64,000 nucleotides of DNA from Hirsutella rhossiliensis (lineage: Eukaryota; Ascomycota; Sordariomycetes; Hypocreales; Ophiocordycipitaceae). The stretch is from positions 1,674,001 through 1,738,000 of the forward strand of contig NW_025408672.1 of assembly GCF_020360975.1 (NCBI RefSeq), given 5' to 3'. The translations under genes were made by a program, and so were the position numbers. How positions within the stretch are numbered: position 1 is the first letter of the stretch; each line of letters begins with the position of its first letter. The notes beneath the pieces were generated by a model. It made no database searches and was not told the DNA's origin. It was given only the letters and a program-made list of their open reading frames with translations. Below, piece by piece: positions 21,042-33,000 of this stretch.

Positions 21042-22470
21042 AGCTATTATAAGAAGAAGCTTAGTACTAATAGCTAAGCTATAGTAATAAGTAAAAGAGC
21101 TATACTAGTAATACTTATAGGAAGAGGCTTAGTAGTAATAAGATAAATAAGCTTAATTTATAAAGCTATTCTATTAGATATTATAAGACCTAAACTAATA
21201 AGTAACCCTATACTAGATCCTTAATACCCTCTTAACGCTAGCTTTAATAAATATACCCCTTACTACTAATAGGTTAAAGCGCGAGGCGGCCTTTAGTAAA
21301 TAGAAGCTACTACCTTAGCCTACTTAAGATAGTAAGCTAAAGACCTTTTAATTCTTTTTTAACCGCTTAATAGTAAAATACTATATTAACGAGAAATAAG
21401 GCCTTAATAGCTATAAAGAGATAGCTTAGTTCTCGCTCCTTTATACGCTATTAGAGCCCTAGATATAGTAAGTAGTAGGCTTCTAAGAGCGGGGCGGTTT
21501 TAAGGGAACGAAAGACCCTTAAGTATTATTTAACTACTTAGTTTATACCTTTAGTAACGTATAGGAGTAAGAGAAGGCATAGGATAAGCTATAGACCCTT
21601 ACTTAGTAAGAGGGGTAGTCCTTTAAAGAGTTCTTACTAGAATTTAAAGAGACCCTAACCTAGGCGGTAGGTAATACTACTTAGGAGGACGGCGCTAAGC
21701 TTACCTAGCTATAGAACTTAATCTCCCTAGCGCTCTAAGAGCTACTTATCCTTATTATAATACCCTCTACCTATAAGGGCTATATAGCCTGCTTTATAAA
21801 GGTAGCTTAGAGATATAAGTAAACGCTATACTTTTAAAAGCTATATAAGCGCTTAGCCTTAAGTAGGACTAACGGGCTAGATAGTTCCTCCTTACTTAAC
21901 CTATCTATACTTAGGCCTACTCTTAAGTCGGCGGTCGATATAAATAGCAACGTTTAGATAGCGGTAATACGCTTTAAGGGGCGCGGTAATAATAAGACCC
22001 TAGCCGCTCCGCTAGTAGTATAGTCTAGTAAGACGGCTAAGTAGGTACCCTATAAGGAAATTAGTAAATAAAGTAAAGAGGGCTGCTATTTTAACGGGGA
22101 CGAGGGTATATACTTAAAGCACGTATAGTATATAGCTAAGGATTAGTAAAGCAATTAACTACGTAATTATCTAATTATTTAGCTTATATATAGCTTTAAG
22201 GGCCTTAGGTTATAAATATAAGCCTTAGAGATTTCTTTACTTTATACCTCTTTATCTTTACTAAAGTCGCGTAACTAATAGTATTTACTTTAAAGGGGAA
22301 AAATAAAAATTTAAATTAACTATAATTAAAGAAGATACTTAATTAAATAATCGAGGTCTTTATAACGCCTTTAAGTATACTTAGAAGTAAGTTAGAAGGG
22401 GAGTGCTAGGGGTCTTATCCCCCCCTTAATAGGCTAATATTTATAGGGGTGCGATCTTACTTATTAAACT
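21042..22470 (+). pseudogene. Gypsy-A gag
   Basis: A capsid-like region around 21,330-21,850 can be followed through stops (FLYALLE, QEQEKAQDKLQTLTQQ and FKEFLLEFKETLTQ style blocks), matching the same region of Gypsy-D at 59,850-60,280. Near 22,080-22,130 a Cys-rich knuckle region with FNGDEGIYLKHV appears. The text then runs into a 382-bp segment repeated at 35,812. Beyond 22,470 the gag-pol text stops and unrelated sequence begins. Confidence 0.75.
22089..22470 (+). repeat. 382-bp direct repeat, copy 1
   Basis: It is equal in length and colinear with 35,812-36,193 without indels. Mismatches are nearly all transitions. It covers the gag end of Gypsy-A. See the second copy for context. Confidence 0.85.
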
Positions 22471-22859
22471 CCTCCCTAGCGACTTTCCGACCTAAGATAC
22501 TAACTAAAAGGGCGCGATAATAATAGGTAAGGTTCTCTTCCTAAGTATATAAGTAAGTAAATAAACTATTAATAGAACTTTTCTCCTTTACTATAATCCT
22601 TTCCCTTTACGTCCTTTATTCCTCCCTTTACCTATAAGCTACTTATTTAGCTCTTTCCTATTTTTACTTACGTACTTCCTTCTTTAAATAATTATCTACT
22701 ACCCCTTATATATACTCCTAAGTATTCGCGCTTATTATTCTTAAGGGCGTTAAGGAAATAAAGTAGTTAGCGTTTTTACTAGTTTATAGCTTTAGGTATA
22801 GCTAGATTAAATAAGCTATAGAGTCTTATAGGCTAATAGTTATCGCGTTATTAGTAGTC
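22471..22859. other. RIP-decayed DNA, unassigned
   Basis: Pyrimidine-rich, TpA-rich sequence between the gag repeat and the short LTR element. No motif, repeat partner or reading frame was recognised. Confidence 0.4.
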
Positions 22860-22864
22860 CTATA

Positions 22865-24737
22865 TATTACGGAGTAGGTAAAGGCATAGGCTTAGGTATA
22901 GTCTATTAGAAGAAGGTTAATAATCTATAAGGGGGAAAAGGAAGAAAAGTATAGGCCTAGCCTATATAGGCGCGGAGGCCGCTTATATATAGACTTAGCC
23001 TAGACCCTAGTCTAGGCCTATATAGGGCAAAAGCCCTTATATTATACCCCTACCCGGCTTTTAAAGAGGCGCGCTTTTAAATAATACCCGATACCGCGCC
23101 TAGGGGGACGGAACCCTCGCGTAGACTATATACGCCTAGTCGCGGAAAAAACGTTAGTAAATAACGTATAATACCCTCCTAAGCGAGCTTTTCGGATAGA
23201 CTATATTATTAGTAAGGGCCGCGCCTTAGGAGTTAGGCTTTAGCACTTCTAGCTAAGGAGCGGAGGTATATAGAACAGCGTATAGCTAGCTTCGGTAAGC
23301 TTATAGTATCCCGCCCCCCTTATATCGGCGCACGGTAGTAGCTCCTAGTACTATAACGTAGGGGACGGTACTCCGGTATATAAGGCTCCGCTCCCTTTCG
23401 TACGGGGCTATATAGGCACTCCTTTTCGCTATAGTTATATTATATTAGCGGCCTTCCTATATCTTAGCTGCCCTTTCGGTCGCTATAGGTATACGTCCCG
23501 TCTATATAGTAGCTACTACTATACGCGAGGGGACGCCGACGAAGCCCGTAGAGGCGTTACTAAGATTACTCGTTGCTAGAGTCGCTATCGTCGAACCTAA
23601 CCTCCTTTCCGTCTTAGCGCGTACGCCCCTCTACTACTTAGAGTGCGTTTACCCGCGCCTCTTAGCGCGGGTACTTTAAAAACTAATAGGATTTACTACC
23701 GTAGCCTATATAGCGACCCTCCTATCGCTACCTCTTTCTATCCTCGGTCCTCGAGGCGGAGATAGAGATATCTATAGTATTACTAGTATTATCCTCTTCT
23801 TATACTATAGAAGAAAACGAAAAAAGAAACTTATTGCTACTAAGCTCGCGAAGAAGGTAGACGAGATCGGTATATATATTTAGTAGTATAGACCTTTCGC
23901 TTAAATAGGTGCGCTAATCCGAATTTAAGCTTATAATAAGGTAATTATACTTTACCGCGTTAGGCTAGCTATATACGTCTACTTAATAAAGCACCTCTTC
24001 GAACTATATAAGGTAGGCCGGAATAGCTTTACTCCGCTTTTAATAGAGCGTTATAAGCTCTTAGCCTACCGACTTAGCTATATTAGGTTCGCCGTAATTA
24101 GTATAGAGCTTCGTAAGGAGGTCGGCTAGTCCGTTTATACTAGTACGCGTAAATAGTAATAGATACCTTTATAGGCATAGGGATAGGCTCGCGTAAAGAT
24201 AGTCGAATTAGGCGCGGATATCCCCTATTACGGCGCTATCGGTATAGAGCTTTGCTTCTATATAAAGTAGCTATAGCTCGAGCTCTACGGAGGAGCCGTC
24301 GAACTTACTAAGGTACGGTAGTACCGCTCTTAGTCGTACGGAGCCCTACTATTATAAGAGGCTCTCGATTGCCCGGGCAAACTAAGTATTACGTTCGCCT
24401 TAATTTTATAACTATAGGAGTATAGATATTTCGTATATATATATACCGGCGCGGGCGGTTTAACTAGACTAGGTAATTAAACGTCGGCTTTAAAGGCAGC
24501 TAAAAATAGCTATTCTATATATAGGGATATAGAGAGGGTAAAATAAAGGGTAGATTATACTATTACGGAGTAGGTAGAGGCGTAGGCTTAGGTGCGGTCC
24601 GTTAAAAGAAGGTTAATAATCTATAAAGGGGAAAAGGAAGAGAAGTATAGGCCTAGCCTATATAGGCGCGGAGGCCGCTTATATATAGACTTAGCCTAGA
24701 CCCTAGTCTAGGCCTATATAGGGTAAAAGCCCTTATA
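22865..24737 (+). mobile_element. Short (1.87 kb) LTR element, non-autonomous
   Basis: Two 177-bp direct repeats (22,865-23,041 and 24,561-24,737) start TATTACGGAGTAGG and end CCCTTATA, consistent with TGTTACGG...CCCTTACA before RIP. The element is flanked by a 5-bp duplication CTATA (22,860-22,864 and 24,738-24,742). A purine tract (about 24,528-24,550) precedes the right LTR. The 1,519-bp interior has no gag, RT or integrase that I can find. It would need enzymes from another element. Confidence 0.85.
23400..23900 (-). pseudogene. Cys-patterned minus-strand frame inside the short LTR element
   Basis: The minus strand keeps one frame with only TAA/TAG breaks: an acidic start (EEDNTSNTIDISIS), a basic stretch (ASRTEDRKR), then RYIGYGSKSY and FLKYPR. 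The four Tyr codons are TAT/TAC and lie exactly C-x2-C-x4-C-x4-C apart, as if former TGT/TGC were hit by RIP. A tail rich in Asp/Ser follows. This is the only coding-like signal I found in the element. The function is unknown; a small zinc-binding protein is inferred. Confidence 0.45.
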
Positions 24738-24742
24738 CTATA

Positions 24743-25134
24743 TAAATATATAGAATTATAGTTATTAATATCCTAGCGGTAGTTTTAATATATTCCTAGG
24801 TTTTTAACTCCTTTAACTTAAGAGGGTTTAAAACCTAGTATAAACCTTATAGGGACTATAGCTAGAAAGGCTATTACTATACTTCGTTTCTAAGGAGTAA
24901 TAAGGCGTGCTATAAGCGTTACTAGAGTCTTTAGTATTAAGGTAATTAACTATAAGAATATACCTTTATATTCCTATTTTACTATTATAAAGAAATAATA
25001 GGTATAGGGAGGCTTTATAGAATAAGCTAGTAAAAAGAGGCTCTATAATATAGTCTAAGGGAATAACCCTTAAAAGATAAAGACCTCTACTAAACAACTA
25101 TACCTTCCTCTAGGAAAGGCGGGTTAGGATAAGC
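24743..25134. other. RIP-decayed DNA, unassigned
   Basis: AT-rich, mostly CpA/TpG-free. No family was recognised on either strand. Confidence 0.4.
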
Positions 25135-25510
25135 CTATCCTTATAAACAAAAATATGCATAAAATGCATAAGTCAATTACGAGCAGAACGGATACCCTAT
25201 TGCCTATTTTGGCCTAGCGGTTCCGAAGATATCCGCGATACGAGAATAGGTAGGGCATAGAACATTCTAGTTAAATCCACTACTTATACTAGAACCTATA
25301 GTCTTACGTTAACCATCACGCTACAATCAGACCACCTACTAAGTTAGGAAGATATACTATAGATAGGGCTTTTTAAGCACTATAGAATATGCTAGAAAGC
25401 TAACTAATTGGTCTACTAGTAGGCGAGCAATAGTCTATAAAAGACGAAGGATTTCCCTGGGAGTAGTAGATAGAATAAGTAAGTTTACAAGCATCTTTTA
25501 TAACGCTATT
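25135..25510 (-). other. Low-RIP patch with Pol III box-like motifs
   Basis: CA and TG dinucleotides reappear (for example ATGCATAAAATGCATAAG near 25,150), unlike both sides. On the minus strand, TAGCGTGATGGTTAACG (from 25,323) resembles a tRNA D-arm/A-box region. A weak, decayed B-box-like GGATTTAACTA lies 45 bases downstream (25,278-25,268). It may be a tRNA-derived SINE or a short single-copy remnant. The B box is poor and no acceptor stem was found. Confidence 0.3.
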
Positions 25511-25539
25511 CTTTTAATATATTATTTAGCCCCTTATAT

Positions 25540-27600
25540 GCTCGTTATAAATTCCGGACGAAATCCTACCCTATACTCCTTCGACCGATCTTTCCGCTTA
25601 CGTTATCGATTACCCGATTCTACGCTTATTGCTTATACCTTCTTATATTAACCGAGCGCCTAGTAATTTTAGAGTCGTAGGGCGAGTTAGTAGTCGGGCT
25701 ATCTACCTTTCTTCCTTACTAGCTCCTTATTAGGTTATCGGCAGGGGTGCGGTTATAAGTCTTTTACTCCTTTATACGTTTAAAGGAGTTATTAATAGTA
25801 GGCGAGGAGTAGGCCTAATTAACTATATATTAAAGGGGGAGAATAAAGGCATTATTTCTATATAGATAAAGGGACTAGTAAGGGCGCTTAGCTCTCTCCT
25901 TTATAGGCTCTAGGGTAAGGATCCTATCTTAAGGTTACTTAGGGAAAGGCTACTTAGTTTAAATAAGGAGCTTAATTCGGTTAACGCTTAAGGTAATAAA
26001 GGACTAGGTTTATTCTCGATTCCCGTTAATATAATTAGATAGTTAGGGGTCTTTTTAAGGAGGAGTTTCGTAAAGAAACCGCGTATAGCTTAAGCGATTA
26101 AGTTAGGTTACTTAATAAGGGCAGCTAGTATAGATAGCTCCTTTCTCGCTTTCCTTACTATATAAGCTAGTTTTATATCTCTTTAAAGCGGTAGTCTCTA
26201 TTTAGTAGGCCTATCTAGGAGGTTAACTACCTCTAGGACTTCCTAGAGGTCTTATTCTTCCTAGTCTCCTAAGATAATATAGTTATATTAGTAAATCCGC
26301 TCGCTCCTAAGAATCCTTATAGGAAAGACTCCGCTAAAGGTTATTAGACCTTAATTAAATAGTATCTTTTATAGTTATCTAACCCCGCTATTAAACTACT
26401 AGGAAACTCTACTACCCTATAATATCGCTTATATATAATTAAGCTCGTTCGCCGCGATAGCTTAGATTCTATATATTAGCTTATCGATATAGCTTTTTAT
26501 ACTTATCTTCTTATCCGGCTTAAAGAAATACTAGTCTTAGTATAAGATCTTATCTATCTATAGGGCTTCTTACGTTGCCCTATACCTTTACTTTAGAATT
26601 ACTTTAACTTTTAGGTATTACTATTTAATTATCTTAAGGCATAGCTTAACTATACCTTTAACCTAGTATTAGATTATTATTAAGGCTAAGTAGCTATATT
26701 CCTACCCTTCTTACTAGGCGGTATAAGGGACTAGCGTATAGGTAAAGTTATAAGGAACTTAGAGGATATAAAGAAACTACCGCTATACTTATAGGAACGT
26801 ATAAAGTCTAGTATATTATCCCTCTTTTTAAGCATTAAAAACGACTAGGTTTCCTTCTTTATAGTCTTAAAGGAACGCCCCTTAGTAGAGTCCCCCTTTA
26901 TTTATACCTACTAAAAAGTTAATAACTCTAGTTATATACCTTCGTTTATACGTAAAGCGACTAAAGTTAAAGGTAAGAGCGGTAAACTTAATTAAATACT
27001 CCTTATTATTTAGGTATTTATAGTACTTCTTATATCTATCTTCTATATCTTCGATAGGTTCCCCTTAGTAGTCGGTATAAACTAATAGTAGGTAAGGTAA
27101 GGGGTATACTATATTCTTAATACCTCTTATTAAGATTTTAATTATCGCGCTAAGGCTAAAGCTTATAGCCTATCGTTTATCGATAGCTCTATAAAGAAAG
27201 TTATATATATTAATAATATACTCTTATTAGCGGGCTTTATTCTTAGCGAATCTATTTATCTTTTTAACGCCCTTATATATTATCTAAGCGTCTTTAAGAG
27301 TAATATCCTACTACTTAATAGGGCCCGTTAGTATTAAGTACTAACGATCTTTATAGATATACTAAGGAGGTTACTTTTACTTATAAACGTCTCGTTAGTC
27401 TTAGTCTACGAACTTTTCCTTATCTTTAGCGTAGAAGCGCCCTTCGCCGCCTTTTACTTTAACTTCGCTATAGTAAGTAGGTAAAATAGAGCTCTTACTC
27501 TTAAATAGTAGTATGCTAAAGAAGATAGCGGTATTCTTAGGGAGGTCTATAGCTAGGCCTAGGATACTATTTAGGTTCGCCGCTATATCTTAGGAAAGGG
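25540..27600 (-). pseudogene. Unrecognised minus-strand coding relic
   Basis: From about 27,500 down to 26,150 the minus strand reads as protein with RIP-type stops only: YSEVKVKGGEGRFYAKDKEK, INRFAKNKA, GEPIEDIEDRYKKYYKYLNN, FNFSRFTYKRRYITRVINFL. Composition and even spacing of stops argue for a real former gene of 400 or more codons. I do not recognise the family. No flanking inverted or direct repeats were found. It is probably a transposon protein. Confidence 0.4.
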
Positions 27601-27747
27601 TAAAGTAAGCGAAAGAGAGGGAGAAGATAAGATTAAATAGTTAAAGTAAGTAGTTTTAAGTTATAATACTAAGAGGCTAAGTATTATATATATATATAAG
27701 AGTTATATTAGTAAAGGGGATTATTATAAGTAGGGAAGCGTATAGAG

Positions 27748-27769
27748 TATATATATATATATATATATA
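27748..27769. repeat. (TA)n microsatellite
   Basis: About eleven TA units, followed by a GAAGGA-rich tract to about 27,800. No function is apparent. Confidence 0.8.
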
Positions 27770-27799
27770 GAAGGAAGAAGAAGGAAGGAAGAAGGAGGG

Positions 27800-28680
27800 T
27801 ATAGTAAGAAGAATAAATAGTTATTAAAGCGCGCGGTTATTAGTTACTTTAGCCGGCCTTTATAGCGGTAAGGTCTTAGGCGTATTTAAGGGTTACGCTT
27901 AAATAGCTTCTTTTACCGGTTATCGATTAATAAGCTATTTAATCTCTGCCCTTTTCTTCTCTTCTTTACTCTTTTTATTCCTCTTCTTTCTCTTCTCTCT
28001 TTTATTTTCTTTATTTCTCTAGACCGCTACCTCTTATCTTCTCCTTTTATAACTACCTCTTCTTTCTTATTATATTTTATAAGACTACTAAACTTAAAAC
28101 TAAAGAGCTACTAAATATTATTAACCTCTCGTTAACTACTCTTCTATAACCTTCCCTTATTACTACTACTCTTCTTACTTAGAATTATCGCACTAAGGTC
28201 TTTCCTCTTTATATAGAGTACTTTTAAGTAACGACTATCTAACTTATTTAATCTCGCTTAGCTCGTTTTAACCGTTTTCTTTTATAGATCTATAGTTACT
28301 TTAAGACCTAGGTCTATAGTAGAAATAATATTAGTTATTAAGGGTTTTTAATTTATATAGAAATTGCCTTTTAGTTATAGGTTTTATTAAAAGCTCTTAA
28401 TATTATTAGGATTAAAGCGCGCGGTCGCTCTCCTCTCTCTTACTTTCTTAAGAGTACGCTAGGTCGGTATAATTAAATCGTCTTTTATGCCCTTTATTAT
28501 AGACGTCGGCTAGTAACCTATATCCTTATAAAAATCGCTTATCTATATAGATACTTCTTTTCTTAGCTTAGTTTAAGGCGGTAAGAATACTCTTAAGTAG
28601 TCTTAATTACTTTATATAAAACTTATAATCCTCGCCTTTATTAAGGGTATATTTAAACTTATTAGATAACTATAACTTCC
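27800..28680. other. RIP-decayed DNA left of the Gypsy-C antisense frame
   Basis: Pyrimidine-rich on the plus strand around 27,950-28,030. It is the place where a Gypsy-C 3' LTR would be expected, but no second LTR copy was found near 35,800 to prove it. Confidence 0.35.
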
Positions 28681-29058
28681 GCTTATAAGTACGTTATATT
28701 TCCTTTTTATAAGTATATCTTTCTTTTAGGTACTACTAGCGGTTCTTACGCTAACTATATCTAGGATTCGACTAAGGTGCCCGTTTATAAATAGTAGCAC
28801 TTCCTTAAATACTATAGGGCTACTTACGACCTTAATAGATTCGCTAACCGTATATATAGTTATAATTTCTATACTAACCTCGAGACTAATAAATTTTACG
28901 ACGAGTATATTAATAATAAGACCGCCCCTTATCTTCTTTATAATATCCCTAATCCCTTTAGTCTTACTAAGGATTTAAAGGAAGGGGAGGAAATTAACCT
29001 TATACCTATTTTACTTAGAAAGAGATTATATAGGTTTAATAAGCTCTCTCTTAAGTAA
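28681..29058 (+). pseudogene. Gypsy-C antisense frame
   Basis: About 125 codons stay in one frame with few RIP-type stops, on the strand opposite to Gypsy-C pol and beyond its integrase end, so the two are tail to tail. Visible text includes SAYKYVIFPF, NRFANRIYSYNFYTNLE and NIPNPFSLTKDLKEGEE. Several Tyr codons (TAT/TAC) cluster as in a decayed Cys-rich segment. The product is unknown. Gypsy-A and Gypsy-B have frames in the same relative place. Confidence 0.5.
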
Positions 29059-29129
29059 TAATTAAATAGTCTTTAAGTTCGCTTTATAGTAGTCTATAGT
29101 AGGTTTACTAGGAGTAGGTAGCCTTTCCT

Positions 29130-32100
29130 TATTATATACTTATTAGCTTTATCTATCCTCTTTACTAATTAATTCCGATATCTTATTACTCTTTTCTTAG
29201 CTTCTTTTATATCTTTTTCTTTCCTTTTTAAAACTTATACTTATACTTTAAATAATTCTTCTCTTATCTTTACTTCGTCCTAGTTAATTAGTCGCTAAAT
29301 TAGGTATTCTACCTTAAAAGGTAGTACTAGTTCCTATTTATATAGTAAGTAGAAAGCTAATATTCTATAAGACTCTTTAACTACTATTTAGTTTATAAGG
29401 ATTACTTAGTTAAGGTATTTAATCTACTTACCCTTTTTCTTTACTATTTTTATAAGTATTATTATTAACCTTTAGTACCCTTATTTTACTACCGCGTTTA
29501 CCTTTAGATTATATATTAAAGTTTAAATAACTTTAATACCTATATCCTTTAAGATATACTTAAAGTCTTTCTTTATTTTAGGTCCTTTATCGATTATAGC
29601 GTATAGTATTACGCTATACCTATAAATAATAAAGAGTATAAATTTAGTTATAGCTCCTATAGTAATTTCTATAAACTAAGGTTACTTCTACCTATCTAGT
29701 AAGGTCGTCTTATACTTCTATAAGGTATAAATACCTATAATTAAATAGTATATACTAGCTATCGAAGTAAATCTTACTTATAGGGTAGCTAGGCGCGGTC
29801 GCGGTTATAACTTCCTAGGGTCTCTTAGTCGTAAAGTATTAGTATTTTTTATAGGAAGAGATTATACTATAAATATTATTTTAAAGGCTAGCTTATTAAT
29901 ACCTATCCTTTATAAATATATATATAACTTATCGTCCTTTATATCCTATTTATATATAGTACTTTACGATAATCCTTTTCTATTCTTTTAGGTCGTCTAT
30001 AACTAGTATAGGTCCCCTTTCTTCCTTCTTAAGGAGTCGCTAAAGCTTTTAATCTTTAATATAGAAATTTAGACTCTTTAGATATAACTTCCTATAGTCT
30101 TATTTAAAAAGGCCCTCTAGCCGTTTTAACGTTTAAAGGAAGTCCGTAATTTTCCTCGATTCCTTTAAGTAGTCCCCTTATAGCTTAGTCCCTTATACTA
30201 CGTTTAAGTAAAAGTCTATAAATTCTTTAATATCGCCTTTTATTTCCCTATCTAATATATTAGAAGGTCCTTTAAGCTTTCTTAAGAGTCTATTAGCTAT
30301 ACTATTCTTCTTACCTTCGATATATTATATAGTAAAGTTAAAGAGGAAAATATAGCTTATTTAGCGAGTTATTATAGCTCTAAAGACGTCTTTAAGGGCA
30401 CCTTTTAGTTAATTAACTAGGACTTATACGTTAGTTTCTAGGATAAAATATACGCCGTATAAGTATATTCTTAGTCTCTTAAGCGTACTTAATATAGCCT
30501 TATACTCCCTCTTTATTATATTGTATTTAGTTTCTACTAGTAACTACGTTTTACTTTTAAACCTTATAGGGCGCCTCTTTCCGTTAACGATTTATATTAA
30601 GACTGCCCCTTAGCTAAGCAGACTAGCATTATATATTAGAATAATATCTCTTCTTTCTAGGCTAACGTCGAGGGATACTAAAAAGACTAGATTAGTAATA
30701 GCTTCCTTAAGGGCAGCTATTACTTTTATTTATTCGTCTCCCTATTCTTAATAGACTTCTTTCTTTAGTAGGTCTATAAGGGGTTTTACTAAGATAGTAA
30801 ACTATTTAATCTAGATTCGATAGTATCTTATAATACTAAGGAAAGCTCTAATATACGTTATATTAAGGTATCTTATCTATTCTTTAATTTTAATAACTTT
30901 AGCTTTTATAGGGCACCTTTTATTTATTCTATAAATATAACTAATAACTTTAGTTACTTACTAATAGAATTTCGATTTAGCCCCTATAATTATATAACTA
31001 AAGAGTTTAACGTTAACTAAGACTTTATTAAGGTTAATAAGGTATTTAAAAATAAATCTTCTTACTCTTAGCGCTACCTCTTTATTATTATACGTTATAT
31101 TAGGCCTATTAATACCTATATTATCGAGGAAATTCCTATAGATATTTAATATAAGGTCTTATAGGATTCTTTATATTATCCTTATAAATTAGCCGACTAA
31201 GTTTATAGCCCTTTAAGGGAGTATATATATATATAAGAGGCTAATAGGTATCGCGAATATTATTAAGTTATAGCTTTTAATATTAAGAGGGATCTAATTA
31301 TAGCCTAAAAAAAAGGTCTAGGAGGGAAAGGATCTTATATATTAAGAAGTAGTCGCTAAACTCGTCTATATTTAGTAGTAGGTTCGTATCTCTTATTATA
31401 ATAGTATTTATATATATAGCGGAATTAATTAGGCATAGTCTTCTATCTTTCTTTACTACTAGGAAAAAAGGGTTCCTATAAGGCCTATGCCCTTCTTTAA
31501 GGACTCCTATTTCTAGTTTAATTTTAAGGATATTAATAACTTTCTACTCTATTACTTTTAGGATTAGGATTAAGGCTACTTACTATACCTTATATTCTAT
31601 TATCTTAATAACCTATAGTAGGGCTATAGCTAGGTCGACTCTACCTCTTTTTATAAAGTCTTAGGATAACGCTGCTTTCCTATTAAATAGAATACTATTA
31701 AAGATCTAGATTTCTACCTCTATAAGAAAGCCCTTAAATTATTTATAGATTGCTTTAAGTCTTTCTTATATTAGCCGCTTTCCTTTCTATATACTTAAGA
31801 ATTTTCCTATTAAGTGTTCTAGGTAGGGTCTAGGCTATATCTTATCTTTAACGGTGTTCTATTTAGTCTTCTTTTAGTTAAGGTCCCCTTCTAGCATCGA
31901 GCCGTTTAATAGAGTATTATTAATAAGGTTAATCTTATTTACTTTTCTTTTAAAGAGAGTATTAACTCTTAGATTATATAATTTAATAGGTCGTTTCCTC
32001 CCTATCTTAACTTTAACCTTCTAGATCTTTTAGAACTTCTTTCTAGCCTTAATAATATTTTTCTTAAATTCTCTTATAGCCTCTATAACTATAACTTTAA

Positions 32101-33000
32101 TAATCTCTTCTACTATCTTAGATCTAATAGCTAGAATCGCCTTATCTCCTTTATCTATAATTAATTACTATTATACTAGTACTATTAAGGGCTCGTTTAT
32201 ACTAGTATAGGCTAGGTTAAGGACTTAGTTAGTACCCCTTCTATAACTAAGGATCTTACCTCTTAGTAAGAGAATCTTAGCTATTAAGGTATCCGTAAAG
32301 GTTTCTCTTTATAATTATTAGGTAGCTCCTAGGTTATCTTCTTTAACTTCTATTACTAAAGCCTAAAAGAACCTTCTTAGGAGCTAGGTAGCTGTTTCCT
32401 ATATAGCTTCCTCGAGCTTTAGTCTTTTATATATATTTTTATTAACTATTAAGGTCGTAGCTTAAAAGGATTTTACTATATTAACCTTATCTAGAAGCTC
32501 CTATTTAATAGCTCTTACCGCTAGCGTAACTACCTAGATAGTACCGATCTAATATTTAACCTATATATCCCTGTTTCTTTAGGAATAATTAAATAATATA
32601 TACGCAGCTCTAATAAATAGTATGCCTAGGATAAAAGGGACTAAGACTTTATCTAGTATAATATAAAGACGGATTAGTATCTAGGCCGTGCTTAGATAGA
32701 GATTAGTTTCTACCTCCTTAACTATATCTATAAGGGACCTAGTATACGCCGTTATTAATACTCTTATTAGTAGGATTTTAAGCTTATATACGTTTATATA
32801 TCTTTTAATAATAAGGTTTCCTTTAGACCTAGTATCGATTAAGGCGCTTAGAACTTTAGCTTTCTAGCTACTAAGTTATACTTAAATATAGGGTAGGTTT
32901 TATATATACTTAAGCGAGCGGAAAGGTATAAGGACCGTATTTATATATATTATAGGAATCGCTATAAGGTCCTTTAAAGTTATCTCTTAGTATCTTATTA
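29130..33000 (-). pseudogene. Gypsy-C pol (protease-RT-RNase H-integrase)
   Basis: Protease: ALIDTRSKGNLI, where the active D-S/T-G has lost its Gly by a GGA-to-AGA type change. RT entry: KVINILKIKLEIGVL then PYRNPFFLVVKKDR (about 31,560-31,440). RNase H: primer-side YNIIKREYKAILSTLKRLR (about 30,520). Integrase follows with the AxKPR-type and YxxEVQDDLT-like blocks near 29,700. Stops are TAA/TAG throughout. The family copies RNA into DNA and inserts it; this copy is inert. Confidence 0.75.
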
